Shown in pieces: positions 58,658 through 64,000 of a stretch of 64,000 nucleotides of DNA. A program made the position numbers and the translations under genes. The number at the start of each line of letters is the position of its first letter. Within the stretch, counting starts at the first letter, position 1. This DNA is from SFWF01 sp045591645. GTDB lineage: Bacteria > Bacillota > Clostridia > Oscillospirales > Acutalibacteraceae. The stretch lies in assembly GCA_045591645.1 (NCBI GenBank), contig JAZNTG010000079.1, forward strand, positions 16,516 to 80,515. The letters run 5' to 3'. Under the pieces are notes generated by a model, which did no database searches, was not told the origin of the DNA, and saw only the letters and a list, made by a program, of their open reading frames with translations.

Positions 58658-60889
58658 ATTACTTTTCTCCTTTGCAGGTTTATTTTTTAGTTTCGCAAAA
58701 TTAAGTCGCAAGGCATTTGTAACAACACATATGCTCGAAAGACTCATTGCGGCGGCACCAAACATCGGATTCATTTCCCATCCGAGTAGCGGAATGAACA
58801 GACCTGCGGCTAGAGGTATACCTATCATATTGTAGAAGAAAGCCCAAAACAGATTTTGTCTGATATTTCTGAGGGTTGCACGGCTGAGCTTTATAGCTGA
58901 CGCAACATCTGAGAGTCGGCTGTTGACTAAAACTACATCGGCTGCATCTATGGCAATATCGGTTCCTGCACCTATCGCTATACCCGTATCTGCCGAAGTC
59001 AGCGCAGGCGCATCGTTGATACCGTCGCCTACCATAATGATCTTGCCTGATTCTTGAAGTTCTCTTATCGCCTGTTCTTTAGCGTCGGGAAGAACACCTG
59101 CGATAACCTCATCAACGCCCACTGTTTTGCCTATCGAGCTTGCTGTTTTTTGGTTATCACCAGTAAGCATAACCACACGAAGTCCCATCTGCTGCAGCTG
59201 TCTGATCGCAGAAGCAGAATCTGCCTTTACTGTGTCCGAAACAGCTATAATTCCCAGAAACTTTTTATCCCTAGCAAAAAAGAGCGGTGTTTTACCCTCA
59301 TCTGACAGCAGATCGGCTGTTTTCAGTGGCTCGTCACCTATCTCAACAAGCGAAGCTACATACTTACGGCTGCCGCCGACGATCTTCGCTTTATCAATGT
59401 ATCCTTCAACACCGCTGCCTGACAGAGCTTTGAATTCCGTAACGCTTAAAGCACATATACCGTCAGCTTCAGCCTTTACAACAACTGCCTTTGCAAGCGG
59501 ATGCTCACTCATTTTCTCGAGCGAATAGGCTAAAGCCAAAAGCGTTTCTTGATCAATGTCATCAGCAGTAACAATGTCTGTGACCTTTGGCTCGCCCTCG
59601 GTTATCGTTCCTGTTTTATCAAGCACGACTATATCAGATTTTCCCGCGTTTTCAAGAGAAGCTGCAGTTTTAAACAAAATACCGCGCTTTGCTCCAACAC
59701 CGTTTCCTACCATAATTGCAACAGGAGTAGCAAGTCCGAGCGCACAGGGACAGCTGATGACAAGCACAGAAATTCCCCTGGTTACTGCAAAGCCAATATC
59801 TTGTCCGACAAGCAACCATACCGCTGTGGTAACCAAAGCAATAACGATAACTATCGGTACAAAGACACCCGATACCTTATCAGCAATTTTTGCAATCGGA
59901 GCCTTTGATGCAGAGGCGTCGCTTACAAGCTTTATTATCTGTGAGATGGTCGTATCCTCTCCAACTCTCACCGCCTCACAGCGAAGATAACCAGACTGGT
60001 TGGCGGTAGCTGCCGAAACAGTATCTCCGACTGTTTTATCAATAGGAATACTTTCGCCTGTAAGCGAAGCCTCATTGACCGCAGACTCTCCTTCTACAAC
60101 TACGCCGTCAACTGGTATACTCTCGCCGGGGCGAACTATGAAGATATCTCCGCGCCGCACATTTTCTACGCTAACTGTAATCTCCTTACCGTCACAAACT
60201 ACAGTTGCGGTTTTCGGCGCTAAGCGCAACAGACTGTTTATAGCATCCGTAGTCTTTCCTTTTGAGCGTTCCTCCAGCATTTTTCCAACAGTTATCAGTG
60301 CCAATATCATAGCCGCTGATTCAAAATAAAGGTCGTGTATGCCGTGTGGATTAGCATTAAGCAGCATTTTGAAGAGTACATAAGTACTGTACCCAAACGC
60401 CGCTGAAGAGCCCAGAGCTACAAGTGTATCCATATTTGGAGATTTATTTATAACACCCTTAAAGCCGCTGATAAAAAATTTTTGGTTGATGACCATAACG
60501 GCGGCGGAAAGCAATAACTGAATAAGACCGAGTGCTCCAGGATTGCTTTCTAAAACCGACGGCAGCGGAACTCCAAGCATATGTCCCATAGAAAAATACA
60601 TTAAAGCTATAAGAAATACGAGTGAGAAGATAAGTCTCAAAACTAAGGAGTTGCTTTTTTTCTCTCTCGGGTCAGTTTTTTTTACCACTTGACCACGAAG
60701 AGATGCGCCATAGCCTGCCTTTTCGACAGCGGTAATTATATCTTCATCTGAAGCAGGACCGTCAACATTCATACTGTTGGTTAGAAGGTTTACAGAGCAA
60801 TTATTAACGCCAGCCAAACCGCTTACGGCTTTTTCTACTCTTGCGCTACAGGCGGCACAACTCATTCCTGTTATATCATACTGTCGCAA
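58451..60889 (-). CDS. copA: Copper-exporting P1B-type ATPase with C-terminal CopZ-like domain
   Basis: 812 residues from TTG 60889 (GAGGAG 8 nt upstream; the GTG at 60898 lies in that site). Domain order: N-terminal HMA with GMSCAACSARV, eight membrane helices, ISCPCALGLATP (CPC, ~381), phosphorylation DKTGT (~425), GDGINDAPAL, then after the last helix a second HMA domain (GMMCEHCAARV) occupying the final 68 residues. Exports Cu(I). The C-terminal HMA is unusual for CopA and looks like a fused copper chaperone. Follows apbE directly. Confidence 0.95.
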   Translation of the reverse strand: MRQYDITGMSCAACSARVEKAVSGLAGVNNCSVNLLTNSMNVDGPASDEDIITAVEKAGYGASLRGQVVKKTDPREKKSNSLVLRLIFSLVFLIALMYFSMGHMLGVPLPSVLESNPGALGLIQLLLSAAVMVINQKFFISGFKGVINKSPNMDTLVALGSSAAFGYSTYVLFKMLLNANPHGIHDLYFESAAMILALITVGKMLEERSKGKTTDAINSLLRLAPKTATVVCDGKEITVSVENVRRGDIFIVRPGESIPVDGVVVEGESAVNEASLTGESIPIDKTVGDTVSAATANQSGYLRCEAVRVGEDTTISQIIKLVSDASASKAPIAKIADKVSGVFVPIVIVIALVTTAVWLLVGQDIGFAVTRGISVLVISCPCALGLATPVAIMVGNGVGAKRGILFKTAASLENAGKSDIVVLDKTGTITEGEPKVTDIVTADDIDQETLLALAYSLEKMSEHPLAKAVVVKAEADGICALSVTEFKALSGSGVEGYIDKAKIVGGSRKYVASLVEIGDEPLKTADLLSDEGKTPLFFARDKKFLGIIAVSDTVKADSASAIRQLQQMGLRVVMLTGDNQKTASSIGKTVGVDEVIAGVLPDAKEQAIRELQESGKIIMVGDGINDAPALTSADTGIAIGAGTDIAIDAADVVLVNSRLSDVASAIKLSRATLRNIRQNLFWAFFYNMIGIPLAAGLFIPLLGWEMNPMFGAAAMSLSSICVVTNALRLNFAKLKNKPAKEKSNMNKVMKLNVEGMMCEHCAARVKTAIEKLEEVKEARVYLDKGIVEVEIALPLDDFVVVKTIEEAGYKVV

Positions 60890-60894
60890 GCTTC

Positions 60895-61938
60895 TCACTC
60901 CTCAATAATACACTTCTCAAAACCTGAACTATAAAGTATCTCACCGTCAGGTCTGACCCATACGGCTTCCGCGCCGTTTATATCCTCAATAAGCGCTTTT
61001 CCTTCTTCATAGCTCATACAGAAGAGCGCGGTCGAAAGGCAGTCCGCCACTCCGCTGTCAGACGTAAGTATCGAAACCGACGCAAATTCATCCTTAGGAT
61101 AAAGCGTATCGGGATCAATAATATGATGATAGCGTTTGCCGTCAACGGTATAAAATCTTACATAAGATCCGCTTGTGACAAATGCCTTGTTTTCAAGATT
61201 GATATTCATTAAATAAGCGTTTTCTGCTGAAGCATCGGGATTTGTGACAGCAGCAGTCCATTTTGAGCCATCAGGCTTATCTCCGATAACTCTGATATTG
61301 CCGCCAATATTAAGGGCATATCCGGTAACACCCTTACCTTCAAGATATTTTGCTATCTGCTCGGTCGCATAGCCTTTGGCTACTGCACCAACATCAATAG
61401 CTGCCTTACTGTCAGTAATAAATACTGTACTGTTTTGTTTGTCGATAACGACTTTATCAAACCCCGAATGCTCAGACGCCGACCTCAGTGCATCATCAGA
61501 CGGAAGCGTGGCAGACTCGGGATCGTTATTTCCGTCTTCACGGTATTCGTGCCATATTTTAAGCACGCCGCCCAAGGTTACATCAGTCTTTCCCTTTGTG
61601 AGAGCATACATCTCCTTTGCATACTCAATAAGATCGATTATTTTCTTATCGACCTTTACAGGCGCAACGCCTGCCATTTCGTTTACAGTACGAACATTGT
61701 TAATTCCGGAGTAGGAATTATAAATATCATAAAGCTCATGATACTCTTTCAAGAGTGCTTCGACCTCAGCTGAGTTTTTATCAAAGTCCAAAACAGCAGC
61801 TTCGTAACCCGTTACGGTAGAAATGGTATCAAAATAGTCGATGAACGATTCGGTGAACTTCTGCTTCTCAGGTTTGCACGACGCAACCAAGGACAAAATA
61901 ACGATAACAACAGATATTACAGATACTATTCTTTTCAC
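60895..61938 (-). CDS. apbE: FAD:protein FMN transferase ApbE (lipoprotein)
   Basis: 347 residues. Lipoprotein signal peptide VIVILSLVASC; ApbE core with IDVGAVAKGYATEQIAK, ALNIGGNIRVIG and YHHIIDPDTLYP, the FAD/Mg-binding elements. It attaches FMN covalently to threonine of exported proteins. It lies between a duplicated-domain lipoprotein (possible substrate) and copA, after a hairpin terminator. Confidence 0.93.
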   Translation of the reverse strand: MKRIVSVISVVIVILSLVASCKPEKQKFTESFIDYFDTISTVTGYEAAVLDFDKNSAEVEALLKEYHELYDIYNSYSGINNVRTVNEMAGVAPVKVDKKIIDLIEYAKEMYALTKGKTDVTLGGVLKIWHEYREDGNNDPESATLPSDDALRSASEHSGFDKVVIDKQNSTVFITDSKAAIDVGAVAKGYATEQIAKYLEGKGVTGYALNIGGNIRVIGDKPDGSKWTAAVTNPDASAENAYLMNINLENKAFVTSGSYVRFYTVDGKRYHHIIDPDTLYPKDEFASVSILTSDSGVADCLSTALFCMSYEEGKALIEDINGAEAVWVRPDGEILYSSGFEKCIIEE

Positions 61939-61957
61939 CGAATCACCCCCGCAAGAA

Positions 61958-61986
61958 GATTAAGAGGGCAAATTGCCCTCTTAATC
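61958..61986 (-). terminator. Terminator between the lipoprotein gene and apbE
   Basis: GATTAAGAGGGCAA / TTGCCCTCTTAATC, a 14-bp arm with a single-base centre, followed on the minus strand by TTCTTGCGGG; the T-run is weak. Confidence 0.7.
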
Positions 61987-61996
61987 GATAAAGATA

Positions 61997-63010
61997 TTAT
62001 TTTGCTTTTGCCATAGCAGCAGCTACATTTTCAATGTCACCGCTGATACCGATGGTACAAACCGCAAGCAGATCAGCATCTGTAGTCTTGCCGTTTGCAT
62101 CAAGCGGAATACCCTTAATTTCATCAGCAGTCTTGCCTACCATCTTGTCGGTAAGTGCTGCCGCCTGCTTATACCACTCAGCGATCGCGTTGCCGTAGGT
62201 GACCATATTGTAGTTTTCTTTAAGGCCGCGCTTGGTATTAGAATACTTAGCTTCTGTTACCGCGCCGGTATCGTCAAATGCAAACTCAGGCTGAACAGCG
62301 TCAATAACTGCAGCAGCCAGCTTTCCGTCAGCGCCTACAGCAGAAGCCGCAAACTCGACGCAGAACTTTACCTTACCGTTGTTGTCCTCGGAATCGTTAG
62401 CCTCATCAACATAGCCGTCTGCGTGAAGACCAAGCTTTACATCAGAGCCTTCAAAGGACTTAGCCTGCTCATCCTTGCAAGCCTTAGCAACAGCCTTTAC
62501 GAAATCAGAAACTGCGATCGTGCAGCCTGCCGTAAGATCGGCATCTGTAGGCTTTCCGTCCTCGCCCATAGCGATAGCCGAAACCTCGTCAGCGGTCTTT
62601 CCTACGCAGTATTTTGCAAATGCGTCTGCCTGAGCATACCATTCTGCCTTTGCATTTCCGTAAGCTACCATATTGTAGTTATCGCCAAGATCATACTTTG
62701 AAGTGAAGGTCTTTTCAATAGCACCGTCCTCTAAAAAGCCTTCTTCGGTCTTAACTTCTGGAGCTACACAGTCGATCTTACAAGCTGTGATCTTTCCGTC
62801 CTTGTCTAGAATAACTGCTGCTACGGTTGCTTCAAAGGAAGCAGAGCCTGCCTGCTCTTGATCGTAGGCAACTTCAACACCCATGCCGAGCTTATAGGCT
62901 GCTGCAGCCGAAGTATCGTCTCCTGAGGATGCAGCGTCCTGCTTTCCGCAGGAAACAAAGGTTGCCAGCACTAAAAGAGCTACAAGCGCGATGGTCAATA
63001 CTTTTTTCAT
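61997..63010 (-). CDS. Lipoprotein with two tandem FMN-binding-like domains, possible ApbE substrate
   Basis: 337 residues: lipobox LVLATFVSCG, a Ser/Ala linker, then two homologous repeats (about 38-180 and 190-335). Each repeat has a VKLG/YKLG start, a strand-rich part ending VILDKDGKI/AVGADGKL, the phrase NYNMVxYGNAxAEWYxQA, KTADEV/I, and near its end DADLTAGCTI or DADLLAVCTI followed by a helix. That last part resembles the FMN_bind flavinylation loop (D...SGATxTS), with GCTI for SGAT. Next to apbE, a flavinylated surface redox protein is likely but unproven. Confidence 0.72.
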   Translation of the reverse strand: MKKVLTIALVALLVLATFVSCGKQDAASSGDDTSAAAAYKLGMGVEVAYDQEQAGSASFEATVAAVILDKDGKITACKIDCVAPEVKTEEGFLEDGAIEKTFTSKYDLGDNYNMVAYGNAKAEWYAQADAFAKYCVGKTADEVSAIAMGEDGKPTDADLTAGCTIAVSDFVKAVAKACKDEQAKSFEGSDVKLGLHADGYVDEANDSEDNNGKVKFCVEFAASAVGADGKLAAAVIDAVQPEFAFDDTGAVTEAKYSNTKRGLKENYNMVTYGNAIAEWYKQAAALTDKMVGKTADEIKGIPLDANGKTTDADLLAVCTIGISGDIENVAAAMAKAK

Positions 63011-63025
63011 AATAACACCTCTCTA

Positions 63026-64000
63026 TTAATCTACGGTAACAACTTTTAGTATATTAGTGTTACCCGAGATATTGATCGGAGCTCCACCGAGAACGACGAC
63101 GGTGTCTCCCCTTTCAATTATATCGATCTGCTTAGCGCAGTCAATAGCGTGAGTAAACAATTTTTCCTCATTATCCTGAGAAAGCGCTAGAACGGGATGA
63201 ACTCCCCATGAAAGCGACATCTGATGATATGTCTTAAGCTCGGGAGTTGCCGCAACTATGGTCTCTTTCGGTCTGAACTTTGAAAGTCTTCGTGCCGAAT
63301 AACCCGACTTTGTAACCGTGATGATAGACTTTACCTTAAGGTCGCGTGCGGTAGTACAGGCGGCATCACATATAGCATTTGTTGTATCGTTGACCGACTC
63401 GAACATATTATTAGCAAACATATTCATATCAAGAGCATCGCTTTCAGCCTGCTCCAGAATTGTCGCCATAACCTCGATAACTCTCGCAGGGTCTACTCCC
63501 ATAGCAGTCTCACCCGAAAGCATTACACAGCTTGTTCCGTCAAATACTGCATTCGCAACATCGGTTATCTCAGCTCTTGTTGGATTATATGAGTGGATCA
63601 TCGATTCAAGCATCTGAGTTGCGGTTATTACTATCTTTCCTGAGCCGTAGCACTTTTTAATAAAGCGCTTCTGCAGACCGGGTAGCTTCTCGTATTCAAC
63701 CTCAACTCCCATATCGCCTCGCGCTACCATGATACCGTCGGATTCGGCAAGTATGGAATCGAAATTCTCTATTCCGTCGCGATTTTCGATCTTTGCGATT
63801 ATCTTTATGGAGTGTCCGCCATTATAATTGAGGAACTTACGAAGATCGATTATATCGCTCTTTGTTCTTACAAAGGATGCCGCAATATAGTCGATATCCT
63901 GCTCTATGCCGAAAAGGATATCCGACTTATCCTTATCGCTGAGATAAGGCATATCAAGGTGGACACCGGGCACATTGATACCTTTACTGTTTGACAGCGT
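63026..64000 (-). CDS. pyk: Pyruvate kinase (partial, 5' end beyond the window)
   Basis: The reading frame is open to the right edge. Seen: LSNSKGINVPGVHLDMP at the edge, FVRTKSDI, KIIAKIENRDGIENF (Lys that binds phosphoenolpyruvate), IMVARGDMGVEV, TATQMLESMIHSYNPTRAEI, SGETAMG and the C-terminal allosteric domain ending VVTVD. The extra PEP-utiliser domain found in some firmicutes is absent. It is 15 nt upstream of the lipoprotein gene, so the lipoprotein may be co-transcribed with it. Confidence 0.97.
   Translation of the reverse strand, partial: TLSNSKGINVPGVHLDMPYLSDKDKSDILFGIEQDIDYIAASFVRTKSDIIDLRKFLNYNGGHSIKIIAKIENRDGIENFDSILAESDGIMVARGDMGVEVEYEKLPGLQKRFIKKCYGSGKIVITATQMLESMIHSYNPTRAEITDVANAVFDGTSCVMLSGETAMGVDPARVIEVMATILEQAESDALDMNMFANNMFESVNDTTNAICDAACTTARDLKVKSIITVTKSGYSARRLSKFRPKETIVAATPELKTYHQMSLSWGVHPVLALSQDNEEKLFTHAIDCAKQIDIIERGDTVVVLGGAPINISGNTNILKVVTVD

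Overview
The window looks like chromosomal core DNA of an anaerobic, spore-forming Gram-positive bacterium of the class Clostridia, most likely a gut Oscillospiraceae/Ruminococcaceae-type organism. The signs are firmicute gene orders (yqeK-nadD-yhbY-rdgB, ftsY-smc-rnc-plsX, topA-dprA-trmFO, infC-rpmI-rplT, cdaA-cdaR, ftsE-ftsX-ctp), the sporulation pair spoIIGA-sigE with Spo0A-type boxes, strong GGAGG/GGTGATC ribosome binding sites, frequent TTG and GTG starts, S-box and RFN riboswitches, and the MEP isoprenoid genes ispD/ispF. Taxonomy is inferred from gene content; no rRNA lies in the window.

Nearly everything is on the minus strand, with one plus-strand block (28.7-32.85 kb) and one small plus-strand gene at 35.5 kb. 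1-14.3 kb: NAD synthesis, house-cleaning nucleotidase, SRP receptor, SMC, RNase III, PlsX, TrmFO, topoisomerase I, DprA and an rRNA methyltransferase, many overlapping by 4 nt. 14.3-15.7 kb: infC-rpmI-rplT with promoter, leader hairpin and a likely non-canonical AUC start in infC. 15.7-25.3 kb: an MreB-like protein, ComF, RecD2, c-di-AMP cyclase and regulator, a class V aminotransferase with a DUF3343 protein, DegV, and a MarR regulator with a palindrome-rich promoter. 25.3-28.6 kb: the TIGR03960/TIGR03936 pair and a SpoIVFB-like protease with a small membrane partner. 28.7-32.85 kb (+): YgiQ radical SAM enzyme, beta-CASP nuclease and a frameshifted LOG-family gene.

32.9-35.5 kb holds two riboswitch units: SAM-I before metK and FMN before a RibU-like riboflavin transporter. 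35.5-37.4 kb is sporulation: sigE and spoIIGA behind a promoter with 22-bp spacing and two TGTCGAA boxes, the layout known from Bacillus spoIIG. 37.4-38.7 kb is the only accessory-looking stretch: two unrelated small genes, each with nearly the same promoter, the same 14-bp downstream tag and a hairpin terminator, separated by purine-rich heptad repeats and a cluster of small palindromes, next to a five-tRNA cluster (Val, Asp, Phe, Gly, Cys in transcription order).

39.2-64 kb: Hsp33, a methyltransferase, YerC, a VanZ/coiled-coil fusion, a C-terminal processing protease, a LytM protein, FtsEX, a PucR-type regulator, an MsmX-type ATPase, RsuA, IspF/IspD, a PAP2 phosphatase, a CD1247-type zinc-ribbon protein, EF-P, aminopeptidase, AroQ, YqeG, S21, an asparagine synthetase lacking its N-terminal cysteine, a CopA that appears to carry a nested CopZ gene, ApbE, a duplicated-domain lipoprotein that may be its substrate, and pyruvate kinase cut by the window edge. 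A flavin theme links the FMN-controlled transporter, ApbE and that lipoprotein. I saw no prophage, insertion sequence, CRISPR array or replication origin.
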